Part shown: in pieces, positions 25,223 through 36,367 of the stretch
Layout of the letters: each line of letters opens with the position of its first letter
How positions within the stretch are numbered: position 1 is the stretch's first letter
Assembly: GCA_008933995.1 (NCBI GenBank)
Contig: WARS01001600.1
Location: 1,302,001 to 1,366,000, forward strand
DNA from: Datnioides undecimradiatus
Lineage: Eukaryota; Chordata; Actinopteri; Lobotiformes; Datnioididae
Length of the DNA stretch: 64,000 nt
Reading direction: 5' to 3'
Notes under the pieces: generated by a model
Told to the model about the DNA's origin: nothing
The model's input: the letters and a program-made list of their open reading frames with translations, nothing else
Databases searched by the model: none
Position numbers and translations under genes: made by a program

Positions 25223-25931
25223 ATGGGCCAGAAGATCTCTGGCAGCATCAAGTCAGTGGACGTACGTGGGGAGCCCTCATACCGGCCGGTACGCCGAGAG
25301 CTGCGGGGCCCGGACTTCTGCCGCCCCCCCAGGCTGGACATGCTGCTGGACATGCCGTCGGCCAGCCCCGAGACCCAGCTACGCCACGCCTGGAACCCTG
25401 ACGACCGCTCGCTCAACGTCTTCGTTAAGGAGGACGACAAGCTGACGTTCCACCGGCATCCAGTGGCCCAGAGCACAGACTGCATCCGTGGGAAGGTGGG
25501 CTACACCAGGGGCCTCCACGTGTGGCGGATTCACTGGCCCGCCAGACAGAGGGGCACGCACGCTGTCGTAGGCGTGGCCACCGCCGAAGCATCCTTACAC
25601 TCTGTGGGCTACACGGCCCTGGTGGGCTCGGACTCTGAGTCCTGGGGCTGGGACCTGGGTCGCAACAGACTCTACCACGACGGAAAGAACCGGCCCGTTT
25701 CCTCGTCGGCGCCCACGTACCCCTGTTTCCTGGAGCCGGACGAGTCGTTTGTGCTCCCAGACTCTCTGACGGTCATACTGGACATGGATGAAGGAACGCT
25801 GAGCTTCATGGTGGACGGACAGTATCTGGGAGTAGCTTTCAGAGGACTCAAAGGCAGAAGACTGTATCCCATCGTCAGTGCTGTGTGGGGCCACTGCGAA
25901 GTGTCTATTCGCTACGTCAATGGGCTGGATC
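25223..25931 (+). CDS. spsb4: SPRY domain-containing SOCS box protein 4, first coding exon (residues 1-236, SPRY domain)
   Basis: This exon encodes the N-terminus and the whole SPRY/B30.2 domain of an SPSB family substrate receptor. In mammals these adaptors recognise short DINNN-type motifs in targets such as iNOS and Par-4 and pass them to an Elongin B/C-Cullin5-Rbx2 ubiquitin ligase in the cytoplasm. The start is firm: GCCATGG Kozak context and the family opening [15 protein letters not shown]. Diagnostic blocks are [18 protein letters not shown] (residues 55-72), [10 protein letters not shown] (92-101), [16 protein letters not shown] (105-120), [17 protein letters not shown] (140-156) and [19 protein letters not shown] (218-236). 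[23 protein letters not shown] and DMDEGTLSF fit SPSB4 better than SPSB1. Oddities are an extra residue near 16 and a small Ser-rich insertion (VSSSAP, about 159-164) compared with human. The exon ends GGATC|GTAAGT with one base of a split Pro codon. Confidence 0.95.
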
Positions 25932-25946
25932 GTAAGTGGCACAACG

Positions 25947-25952
<6 letters not shown>

Positions 25953-25994
<42 letters not shown>
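25953..25994. repeat. (CA)21 microsatellite 21 nt after an spsb4 splice donor
   Basis: Pure CA run on the transcribed strand, immediately downstream of the donor at 25932. If unspliced it would encode alternating His-Thr. Confidence 0.95.
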
Positions 25995-25995
<1 letters not shown>

Positions 25996-26747
25996 CCAGT
26001 CGGTGACTTTACACTTGACAAGCTGCTGAACTTTTGTGTAATTTATGCAAATGTCTTCATGTTTCACTTCATCCTGCTGTTTGATGGCAGGCAGAATCAT
26101 GCTAATGTGATCCTGTCGAGTGCGTGAGCGTGAACTTGTCATGAGGGACGTCCCGAGCAGGTCCCAGTGATCCTTGCTGTGCATATTCAATGGGTCAGTA
26201 TCAGCTGAAACGCGCCCCGCAGCCCACCGGTGACGCCTCATGACAGTCTGGCTCCACAGTGTGAGCGCTGAGTACAGAGAGTGTGTGAGTAGCTGTTGTT
26301 GGACCGGCCGGACACATTTCCTGTGAGCAGCGTCTCATTTCAGCAGTCAGAGAGACAAACGGCGGCGGCGGCGGCAGCAGCAGCAGCCGGTCACATCAGC
26401 TGCAGGACGGCGAGCCAAAGCAAAGCTTGGCTGTCATTGGCTTGCTGTGTCTGTACTCAGCCAGAGATTGTTTATGAGCTAAAAGAAGCGTCACTCTGTG
26501 GCCCCGCTGCACAACCGTGGGTGTGACACGCCCCCTCTCCAGCTCCTCGCATCACTTTCTGGGGTCCAGTTCTCCACGTTTACGTCCATTCATGACATTT
26601 TTAGCTGTTCAGCCTGTTTTTGTTTTGAACCTTCGGCCTCAGTGTTGGGATCTCACACACACACACACACACAGAGCAGGGAGAGTGTTTGCTTCATCTG
26701 TAGCCTGTAGAAACCTGGCAGTAGATGTGAAGAAGTCATCCAAAGCT

Positions 26748-26753
26748 AATAAA
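26748..26753 (+). terminator. Intronic AATAAA (candidate premature poly(A) signal)
   Basis: Canonical hexamer in the spsb4 intron, about 0.8 kb after the SPRY exon. It is followed by GCTAACATGTGATCC, a modest GT element. Function unknown. Confidence 0.2.
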
Positions 26754-28018
26754 GCTAACATGTGATCCTACACTAATGGCAACACAAATGAGTCCTACAC
26801 ACATTACTTTAGTCTGTCCTCTGTTTAAACCACAGCGTCCTCATGCTCTTTGCCTGCACACAGTTGCACACACCGATGCCTAATTCCTCACCATTGGTAG
26901 AAAATGTGCAGGTACAGGTTTGATCTTTATCGTGACTGTAACAACTTGCAATGCTTGAAATGTCACCAGCCCTCTGTTCACTCTGCAGTGGGTGATGTTG
27001 CACAGTGCAGAGGTGATGTGTTCATGCAGGTGTGTAGCTATAGGATTATATTTAGACCCAGGGTGAGATCTGTGCTCTGGAGTTCAGTGACCACAGGGGA
27101 GGGAGGGATGAGAGGCAGGAAACACGATTCTAAGAAAGTCGTGTGTGCAGTCATCAGTTCTGGGTTGTGGCCAGTTGTGTGTGCGTGCGTGTGTGTGTCG
27201 TCACATAACAAAGTGCAGTTGTTTTGAAGCTGGACAGAGGCAGAGGAGTCATTTGCACGGTCTCGGCTTAACTCTTAACCACCTGGAGCAGCCGGTCATA
27301 CAGTCCTCACTGTGTTGTAAGGACGACACGGTGACGCAGAGCCGCTGTGGCCCAACACTTCCACTGGGTCCTGGCTCTGCAGACGTGCTCAGGGTGTAGG
27401 GTTCTCACAGAGCGGACGCAGGGCTTTACTCGCAGATCTGTCTCTTTCTTTCTGCAGGGTGTAGAGGATGGATGTGAGCGCGCTGTGTGATCTATAAAAA
27501 GCCCATAATAAGAGGGACTGCTGCTTTGTTTACCAACAGGAAGAGGCTTAAACAGACTCTCTGCGTGCTATTTGTAGCCTGCTTCTCGCTGTCGCACGCT
27601 CTCACTCCTTCACACAGTCTTCCTCAGACTTTCACACACTCTGAGCAAAACAAGAAAACTGTATCTTCCTCTGTGGAGTAACAGGAGTGTCTGTTTCACC
27701 GCTGTCTCGTGTGTGTGTGTGTCAGCCTGTTGTTCTCTGTTTCCTGCTGCTGTGCTGCTCCTTTCTGTTGAATATCACCACTCCGACCGGTCGAGTCATC
27801 TCCATCGACTCTGCCCCTCAGCTTGTGTAATAGCCCTCAGTCCTCCCTCCCCTCCCACAGCGGACTGGAGGCGTTGGCGACAGTGAGGCACGGACACCAT
27901 GTCCGTGGCTGCGAGCCATGTGTGTGTATGTGTGCAGGCGGGCGAGGAGGAATCCTGGAGGATGTCCCAGTGTGCCTCTGAGCTCAGCGTCTGGCCTCGC
28001 ATAGTGAGAAATGTCAGG

Positions 28019-28022
<4 letters not shown>

Positions 28023-28058
<36 letters not shown>

Positions 28059-28073
28059 GCGTGCGTGTGTGTA
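28023..28073. repeat. (GT)n microsatellite with GC interruptions
   Basis: GT run of about 50 bp ending in GTGCGTGTGCGTGCG variants. Confidence 0.9.
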
Positions 28074-29535
28074 AAGCAGCTTAAATGCACATGATGTCGA
28101 GTGGCCCATATTCACGCTTCAGCGTAAAAGCTGTCTCTCGTGGAGATGACAAAGACCGTCGTCGCCTGTGGTGGGCGAGATCGCACTGTTTTGCTTTGCA
28201 GTGTCTCAGCCCGGTGCTGTGGCGTGTGTAGGACTGTCCGGCTGACAGGAGGCTCCTGCAGAAGCTGATGTTGTGGGAGCAGTGAAGAGCGACTCTTCAT
28301 CTCAGAACCACGTCCATGCAACAGGTGTCTTCCCTCTTTAATGAACAGGCTCCTCGTTTTGTCTCTGATAAGCTGATCTGTGCTCTGCCTCGTTCTCTCT
28401 CTCTCTCCGTGTCTGTGTCGCCCTCATGCCGACTTCCTGCCTGCATCTGTTATCTGCGCAGAGCATCGACCAAATGGTGAAGAATGTTGCTGCAAACAGT
28501 GCAGTTTGTGGTCCAGTGAGATGAACCATAGAGAGCGCTATGAAGTGATAAAGCTGAGTTAGACCTGTTTGTGACGTCAACCTGAGATCACATCAGTTGA
28601 TTTGTACGTTAGCACGTGTGAACAGGCTGAGCTGCGTTTTGTTTCGCCAAACCAGTAAACTGGGTATTTGAAGACAGGCCACCTGGTGTTTTCGAGTCCA
28701 AATCTCTTCTATCTGTGTTTGCTGCAGACTCTCTGTAAGCTGGCTGCAGCTGAGAGCTGCAGGAACAGCTTGATCCGCCTGTTTTGCACCAGACTAATGA
28801 AGCTCGGAGACGCTCAAACCGGGGACGGCTAATGGAATCAGCTAATGGAGCCAACGTATGAGCCTGAACTCGCATCGATCGCTTGTTTTCGTTTTCATTT
28901 GCTTCATTGCAAACATCAGAGATGATGGTGATACATGGATCAACACGATCGTCTCCTCACGTCTTCGTCCGTGTGGTCCACTGTGTCCTTACATCAGCAG
29001 AGCACGAGGCACGCGGTGCAGGGAAGGACGGAGGCAGCGCTCTGTATGCAGGGACATGGCAGCGCTCCCCTGCTCCCAGCTCTTGCTTTTGTGCATCATC
29101 TTATTGTAACTCAGAGGATTCACTCTTTGTTCACTTCCTGGGCTCTTAGTCTTTCACTTGTCTTGTACTCTGTTCACGTTCGTGCTTTCCCTCCTGCTTT
29201 GGATCTTCTGCTCCTCATCTCTTACTCCCTGGGATGTGAGTGCAGATAACTGTCCTTACAGTTCTCTCTTGTCTGTGTTGTCCTGTAATACGCTGCGTTA
29301 ATACAGTTTTCTCATCTGACTCTTTGGCCTTCTGTCGCAGACACTCTAAGCAAACCCTGCTGAGACACGACTTTTATTGGTTTCATTCCTCCGACTGCCT
29401 GAAGTCTGAGTACGGAGCGGCGGGCTCGCTGGATCTCATCGTCCTCCTCCACCAGAAATCCATGTTCTCTCTCCATCAACAAGCCGAAACAAACTCACTT
29501 ACACCTGAGCGACACAGACCAGAGAGCAGGAACAG

Positions 29536-29544
<9 letters not shown>

Positions 29545-29591
<47 letters not shown>
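29545..29591. repeat. (CA)n microsatellite
   Basis: CA run of about 46 bp, followed 12 nt later by a run of nine or ten C. Confidence 0.95.
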
Positions 29592-29594
<3 letters not shown>

Positions 29595-30710
29595 TGACAT
29601 GCCCCCCCCCCAGATGAACCCTGTTTGACTCCAGCTCTCATTGTATCTGGTCTGCTCCCTCCTGCTCTCTCTTCTTCTCTGTCCTCATCCATCTCAACAC
29701 TAATCCTTCCTTTCAGAGTTCACACACCCAGCTGTGGTGGCAGGTTGCTGTGGAAACGGTTAAGCTGACTTCTTGGTGGGTGTGTGTGGTTGGTCGGTTA
29801 ATTGTTGACCAGGCAGCTCGCTCTCCTGTTTCGTTGGCCCGGGTGCGACCTATGCAAAGGAGATGTCTTCCTCCTTCCTGTCTGCAGCTCGGAGCTGTTG
29901 GCAGCGTTCACATCACACACACACACACAAGCTGGAACTTGAGCTTAAGACCTGGCATACATTAAAGATGGACTTGCACACTTTGCTGTGCGAAGGCTGT
30001 ATCACTTCAAACCTCAGCTCAGTGCTGAGTGCGCTGTGATTGGACCCTGGGGCTGTTCTGGCTGAGTCAGGTGACTTGGTCTGATTGACGGTTTCATCTC
30101 TATTTGGATTTGTAATCCCTCCAACGCGGGCTTAATATTAATTTGGAGCTGTTGTCATAGCAACAGGTCCTTAGGCCCAAACCTGCCGAAGTGCAGCCAT
30201 ATTGAGTTAGCTGCATCACAACGATCAAGGTGAGACGACGTGTTCGTGGAGTTATGATGACCGGTGAGGAGTTCAGATGAGGGCATGCAGATAACCTCAG
30301 ACACCTGCAGTGTGAAATGGGTTCAGCATTAACACAGAGGCTTCGTTATGAATCTGCTGTTTAACCTGAAGCAGCCTCCTGATCCACGCCCTCTCTGCTG
30401 TTAGTCCGCACTGAAAGTCAGTGCAGTCCGTGCTCGTGTTGATCATTAAGTGGTTTCAGTGTTCAGCCGTACCCAAACATGTTTATTTCAACGTCAGGTG
30501 TGATCAGTGTCAGCGGGTCAGGGACTGCAGTCAGATACAGTAACACACAGGGGGAGGTGGAGCAGAGCAGCCCAGAGGAAACGAGGCTGAAACTGCTTCA
30601 GTGGGAATTTTACATGAAATGAATCAAACGATCAGCTCGTTACTAAAACTTTGATGTCACTGTCGCAGCTGGTGTGTGTCTTTGCACACGTGGTTGTTGA
30701 AGGGTGTGTG

Positions 30711-30745
30711 TGTGTGTGTGTGTGTGGTACACACACACACACACA
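30711..30745. repeat. (GT)n/(CA)n inverted-repeat hairpin
   Basis: A GT run (about 30703-30726) switches through GTA directly into a CA run (30730-30745), so the two halves are complementary over about 16 bp with a three-base loop. A phase switch of this kind gives a perfect stem in single-stranded DNA or RNA. Confidence 0.85.
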
Positions 30746-30779
30746 GTATTGCGGTGCTTAACAATCATGTGTGCGCAGC

Positions 30780-30990
30780 CTCTATTTCCTGAGCAGAGTG
30801 AGTGAGCAGCAGGAGGACCAAATTGGTGGCGGTGCACGCTTCTGTCTGAGCGCCGGTATCCTGGCGGTGCAGGTAATGGGGAGTCCGATACCGTCCGCGG
30901 CAGGAATCAGCAGTTCAGTGAGCAATTGGTTTCCGCTCTGAGTGCACGATTCAATTTGGCACCTGCGTTTCCAATTAGGCACAGAGCGAC
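30780..30990. promoter_or_regulatory. Candidate conserved non-coding block
   Basis: Non-repetitive, non-coding intronic stretch with words such as ACCAAATTGGTGG, TCAATTTGGCACC and CCAATTAGGCAC. Picked by appearance only; conservation must be tested. Confidence 0.22.
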
Positions 30991-31159
30991 GGTTTGCCGT
31001 GCCGCCTCCTCCCCGCTGCTCACCTCACTCTGCTGCTCCAATTTATTTTATCTCATACATCATTGATCCAATTCTGTCCGTCTGTAAACACGCTCCTCTC
31101 CTCCCCTTTGTCAGAGTTTGACCTGTTGGTGGTGGTGGGGGCGGCGGCGGCGGCTGGAT

Positions 31160-31290
31160 GTGTAAGCCTCGTACCTCTGGCACCTCAAAACTGGGTCAGA
31201 CAGGCCCAACAGTTTTATGCTAATCTATTAGATAAGCATGGCTGGAAGTCTGCACCCTTGTCTGTTACCAAGGTACATCTCACATAAAGA
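31160..31290. promoter_or_regulatory. Candidate conserved non-coding block
   Basis: Unique-looking stretch with ATGCTAATCTATTAG and GATAAGCATGG (GATA-type word), free of repeats, between GGC-rich and purine-rich DNA. Picked by appearance only. Confidence 0.22.
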
Positions 31291-34029
31291 GGTGGGGGCG
31301 GGGTAAAAACAGTAAATTGGAGCACATGTGCCGAATGGATGGACCTATTTTACCTCTTATTTCTAAGTAGGACATAACTGGGTCGTGCCGTCGCTCATGC
31401 TGAGCGCACACACGCACGCGGACGCATCGGGCTGCAGGAGAGAGACGGCAGGAGTATCATGGTCTCACCTCGGTGAGGGCAGACTGACTGACGCGCCCAC
31501 GGCCCAAAATTTACTTCCCCTTCCTCCACTTTGTTCTCGATCAGGTGTTAGGTAGGTGTGCGCGCCCGGCAGCCCGCCCGCCGGGACTCTGTAGTCCAGA
31601 GTCGGGCGCTCGGTCGTCCTCGGCCACAGCTTCCCACACTCCATCTCCTCCTCGCTGCGCCATAAATCTGTCACAAACTGCTCTCAGGCCTGAGCTCTGG
31701 AGGAACGGCGGAGCAGAAACAGACATTAAGGTGACAGATTGGAGGGTGGAGGGCGGGTGGAGCCGCACACAGCTCCGCGGTTCACCTCTGGTTAACTGAA
31801 ATGCTTCCAGCGAATTAGCATGGATTAATTATTAAACGTGGCTGTTCATTCAGATTTAGCTCAGAAGTCATTCAGGGGTTTAACGTGTGGACAGACGGGC
31901 TGCTTTAAATAGAACCACTCTGGCTTCACGGTTCGTTTTTGTTTGACTTCAAACCAGCAGTGTTCAGTGTAAATGTGGTGAAATCACAGACGTTTGTTCT
32001 CTCAGGGATCTGAGATCAGGTGCTCTTAATGAGAAACACCACTTCACAGAGACACGGCTGTTGTGTGCACAACGATGTGACGCGGCCGCTCCTCAGCTCC
32101 GGTCCTGATTAGCTCCAGCTGGTCTGAAGCAGCTCGTCGGCCTGAACCGCCCAGCGCTGGTGTTCATTTGTCATTATTACCTGTTGATGGACAGTGTGCA
32201 CTTCCTGTCTGTCATCACCTCTGTCTGACAGGACAGCTCGTCGCCCCAGGCAACCTTTACCATGGAGACCAGCTTGTCCCCGCGGGCACAAGCTGGTTCT
32301 CAGCAAGTTTGTGGCATCGTGATGTCACCGCCTCGCTCAGGAGAGCGCCGTCACAGAGCAACGATGCTCTCTGTGCTGGGATCAGTCCAGTTACCGTTGA
32401 CTTCTGAGGACCCTGGTGGTCCGCGGTGGTCTGTGGTGCATCTGAATCTCAGTCCAGCTGAGCCTCGGACCCTTCAAAGGTGCTCACATCTCCCTGCTTT
32501 GCTCTCCCCTGTGTTCGTTTTATACTGAGCAGCAACAGCACAGGCAGCATCCACAAACCTAGACGCACACAATGAAACACGTGGTGCATCTGACTACACG
32601 CTCCCCGTACAGTGACATCACACAGCTGTGGTGCGAGGAGCTGGTTACTATGGAAACTACCTATATGCGGGGGCTGTGCTGGTTAGGGTGGACTGACTGG
32701 TGGGTGCTGGTAGACCCAAAGGAGAGTAAATCAATCTGAGGGCGGGGGTCCTTTATTCCACAGAGGCTCCACGTGCACCAACAGTGTGATGTGAGTGAGT
32801 TCAGACGGTCACAAGGTGCCGGATGAATGGAGACGTGATCGCTCCGACACCGGTTGTACGAGTCTTAGCCGCTAATCTCGTAAGCTGCTGCGCTAAAGCA
32901 GCGCCTTACCTCTGCAGGCGGAGGGTAATGACATGTTGGAGGGTGTGATTGTCCCGCCAAGTGTTTTTCTAGCGGCTGCGTGGAATCATCAGCTGTACAG
33001 TCTCATTGCACGCACCGCTGCCCTTTTGTCTACACTCGCTCCGTTCAGCCCGTCCTCCTGATTTGGGCACTTGCCGTGTTGATGTGGGTACAAATGAATC
33101 CACACTCTGCCACTTGTCCCCACGGTGCTCTTACAGAGGCTTGTCATTAAGTGCACGGCAGTCAGATAAGTTCAGATAGCTGTTCTACACTCAGCTGCTG
33201 TTCACTGGTGGATTTCATTCCCTCCCCTCGCTGCCGTTTCAAAGGTCACGCGGCAGACTGCAGCAGAGGAGCGCGGTGAGATGTTCTGCAAAGGTTCCGC
33301 TGCGAACAGCAGAGAGATGATCAGCAGCAGCCGTGTCGATCTGACTCGAGTGTCCTCACCATCGTGCGGCCACCAGGGCAGCATGAGGTGTGCTGACAGG
33401 CTCGGTCTGCTGCTGTCTGCGTGAACACACTCCAGACCAGACGTCATGTGTACACTTACTGTTTGTTTGGCGGGGTCGCCTCAGAGGGAGACGGCTCAGG
33501 CAGTCACAGAGGAAGGTCGTGTGTGTTACAAGCCTTTTATCTGCAGAGGCAGTGTAGCTTATGATGTGAGCGATGGACAGACTGTGCATTAAAAACCACG
33601 TGGTGCTAAGGAGCGGGCTGCAGGCCGAGCGCTGAGAAGAGGAGCTTATTGTCCAACCGTCGGCTCCATCGATACATCAAAACTTCACGGCTACGAGGCG
33701 CGGCGCTGATTGCTGTGTTTAGACTACCCCCCCCTTTAAAACAGTTTTGTGGACCACGTGGGTCAGACTAGCTCCTGGAAGCTCTTTTTGATCTCCAGCC
33801 TGCCAGCACGGGCGTGTGTGTGTGTGTGTATGCACGTGGAAGTGCCCCTGCCCGTGTCCTTCACACACTGCGTAAGTGGACCCTGAACAGCAGGGACTCG
33901 GCCCGAGCAGATGGTGCTTCCAGGTGGAGCAGCAGCTTGACATCCGTGAAGGGACGGCAGTTAAGAGTCTGTCCCACGTCTGACGACCAAAGACATCGCC
34001 CGCCTCCAACACCGGTGGGAGGAAACTTT

Positions 34030-34215
34030 CCATATTCCACTGACATATATTCCCAGTAATAATATCATTAGCTGCTGCTTATTAGGATTCATCCAGGGCT
34101 ATGGTACTATAATTAGATCCTCGTTGAATTAAATCTGGAGCTGTGAGAAGGCCCTTTCTGTATCGGCCATAAAAACTACTGTTTACACAGACGCGACAGA
34201 GATATTCATCATCAC
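34030..34215. promoter_or_regulatory. Candidate conserved non-coding block (homeodomain-rich)
   Basis: AT-rich island with clustered TAAT cores: GTAATAATATCATTAGCTG, CTATAATTAGATCC, GTTGAATTAAATC, and TCGGCCATAAAAACTACTG. It lies about 0.9 kb before the SOCS-box exon of spsb4 in an otherwise GC-rich setting. Looks like a developmental enhancer, but no alignment was possible. Confidence 0.28.
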
Positions 34216-35046
34216 GCCGCGGGGCAGCAGGGAGGAGGGTTAGCAGGCTGCGCTGACAGCCAGCAGCGGAGCGGGCAGCAGACACGGGTCGCGCTGCCCT
34301 GTGTCACGCTGCCCGCCGTGTCCGTGACCCCTCAGTCCCACAGCGCAGTGAGAGTGGAGGAGAGTTTACAGCCGTCACGTTACAGTTCACCCTGTTACAT
34401 AAAGAGATGAAATGAGTGAGACGCTGTGGGACTGGAGCGGTTTCACAGACTGAGCTCGCGTGTCCTCCTGCTGATGAGGATCACTGTGGCGCGGGCACAG
34501 TCACGTCAGATCACACTCAGACTCTTTCTGAATAAAAACATTTCCCCCTTTTTGAAAAAAGACAAAACCCTCGCAGCATCAAAACCATCCGACCGGCTGC
34601 TGTCTGCATCCTCATTTTCACTTTCCTCTCAGGCCTCCTGCACAATGAATAAATGAATATCCAGCAACAGGATTTACATACAGCAGGAGAGCCAATAGCA
34701 GGAGAGCCAACCTGTCACTCAGCGCCGCCGCCGCCGCCGCACTGTCCCTTTATGAGACACAATAATAATGTGGAAATAATGAGAAACTGAATCGGGGGTT
34801 TCACTGTGACAGTGGGAGGCAGGTGCCCTCAGGTTTGTGTTTCTGCGTGTGTGAATGAATGGATGGATGAATGAGGGACACAGGTCGGCATGTTTAAAAA
34901 GCATCAGTTTAACGGGCAGGTGGGGCCGTCACCACATCACCTGCGCAGGAGCCGCTGTAGAAGTCAGCTTCAGTGTAAACAGACGGAGTCACGTGGACAC
35001 GTGTGCAGTCACCGGACCCTCATCATGTCTCTCTTGTCCCTCACAG

Positions 35047-35174
35047 CGGAGCCCCTCCCCCTCATGGACCTGTGCAGACGAGTGGCTCGGCTGGCTCTGG
35101 GTCGAGAGCGCATCCATCACATCGACACACTCCCACTGCCGCAGACTCTCAAGAACTACCTCCAGTACCAGTGA
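35047..35174 (+). CDS. spsb4: SPRY domain-containing SOCS box protein 4, last coding exon (residues 237-278, SOCS box)
   Basis: This exon supplies the SOCS box. The acceptor TTGTCCCTCACAG precedes CGGAGCCCC, and joining C|CG rebuilds the Pro codon, giving NGLD-PEPLPLMDLCRR across the junction as in all SPSB1/4 proteins. The Elongin C-binding BC box is PLPLMDLCRRVARLALG (about residues 239-255). The Cullin5 box is IDTLPLPQTLKNYLQYQ with its LPLP motif (265-268). The C-terminus KNYLQYQ matches SPSB4 rather than SPSB1. The spliced protein is 278 residues, against about 273 in human. The stop codon TGA (35172-35174) runs directly into a (CA)n microsatellite. Confidence 0.95.
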
Positions 35175-35197
35175 CACACACACACACACACACACAG
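35173..35197. repeat. (CA)n microsatellite overlapping the spsb4 stop codon
   Basis: The final GA of TGA is the first part of a GACACACA... run. Length changes here alter only the 3' UTR. Confidence 0.9.
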
Positions 35198-35806
35198 ATG
35201 GGAAGGACTCGTCCTACGGTAACAGCCACCGACCTGAACTGAATCCTGACTTCATGCGTCTGCTGACGCTGCAGACATTGACATGCCGTGCTTATGGCAA
35301 CTGGGTTTTTTTCCATTTTTGGTGTTTTTATCTTCTGGGTTTCAGCTTGTTGCTGTCTTCAGACGAGCGGAGGAGCTCGTGAATGAGTACGAGATTAAAA
35401 GACAGTACTGCAGTCTGCTAATCGCACGAGCACGAGTCTGAAAGGCCTTACACGCCGTGGCGACGGTATATCCCGACATCTGTTCTGCACAGAGTCTGTG
35501 CAAGTCTCCACGGAAACATGTTGGTATTTATATTTATATTCCCAACAACACAGCAGGCTCTGTGGAGACACAACAATCCCTCCAAGCACAGGGGGGAGAG
35601 AGGGGGGAGAGAGAGGGGGAGAAAGTCCACACAGTCTATTTTTGTTTGTGTGTGCATAGCGCAGCACGCATGGATTACATGTATGTAGTGTGTGTGTGTG
35701 TGTGTGTGTCAGGAACAAAGCCCTGACTGTAAGAACACGACTTGGTGACAAGCAGTCAGTTCCACCTACAGGCTGAAGCAACACAACAGCTCCACTGTGG
35801 TTTGAA

Positions 35807-35925
35807 TCTGTCTGTCTGTCTCTCTCTGTCTCTCTCTCTCTCTGTCTGTCTGTCTCTGTCTCTCTCTCTCTGTCTCTCTCTCTCTGTCTCTCTCTCTCTC
35901 TCTGTCTGTCTCTCTCTCTCCCCAG
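35807..35925 (+). repeat. 119-nt (TC)n/(TCTG)n polypyrimidine tract ending in CCCCAG
   Basis: Nearly pure pyrimidine run of TCTG and TC units ending CCCCAG, the shape of a very strong 3' splice site. The complementary purine run is the source of the 234-residue Arg/Glu-repeat minus-strand open frame, which is not a gene. Confidence 0.9.
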
Positions 35926-36032
35926 TTTGATGTAAGCCTCCATCATGTTTGTTGATGTTCCTGTAAAGCTGATGGAGATTGATCTGAAGGTGTAAGCTGT
36001 GTCTTTGACTGCTAATGTGCCTGCGCTGAGAC

Positions 36033-36035
<3 letters not shown>

Positions 36036-36071
<36 letters not shown>
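36036..36071. repeat. (CA)n microsatellite
   Basis: CA run of about 36 bp. Confidence 0.9.
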
Positions 36072-36075
<4 letters not shown>

Positions 36076-36361
36076 TCTGACACACAGATAAAAGAGCACA
36101 TGGCACTTCTGTCATATCAGAAGCCCCCCGCCCCCCTGCCTCTCCGCCTCTCCTAAAGTTTGAAATGCTGCTTTCCTGCCTCTCTTCCAGCGTCTCACCT
36201 TCATGTGGGTTTTTATTCCCGACTTCCTTTTGAAAATTTCTGCCCTTATGAGATTTTTTTAATGTTTTTTTTTTTTTCTTATGGATTTTGAGATTTGGAG
36301 GCGTCTCGCAGGCGTTGGTGGGAGGAAGTGCTGCCATGAGAATCTTTTAAATGTGAATAAG

Positions 36362-36367
36362 AATAAA
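36362..36367 (+). terminator. spsb4: Probable spsb4 poly(A) signal AATAAA
   Basis: Canonical hexamer 1.19 kb after the stop, with a CT-rich downstream element about 35 nt later. Confidence 0.45.

Larger units (their letters stand above)
25932..35046 (+). other. spsb4: spsb4 intron between SPRY and SOCS-box exons
   Basis: The 9.1-kb intron holds several microsatellites: (CA)n at 25953-25994, (GT)n at 28023-28073, (CA)n at 29545-29591, a GT/CA hairpin at 30711-30745 and (CGC)n at about 34722-34740. It also has an intronic AATAAA at 26748-26753 and three stretches that resemble conserved non-coding DNA (30780-30990, 31160-31290, 34030-34215). No other gene is seen. Confidence 0.8.

Noticed and set aside
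35395..36099. 234-residue minus-strand open frame with Arg-Glu and Arg-Asp repeats
   Set aside because: It is the complement of the CT-rich microsatellite at 35807-35925 plus a (CA)n tract. There is no protein-like sequence on either side.
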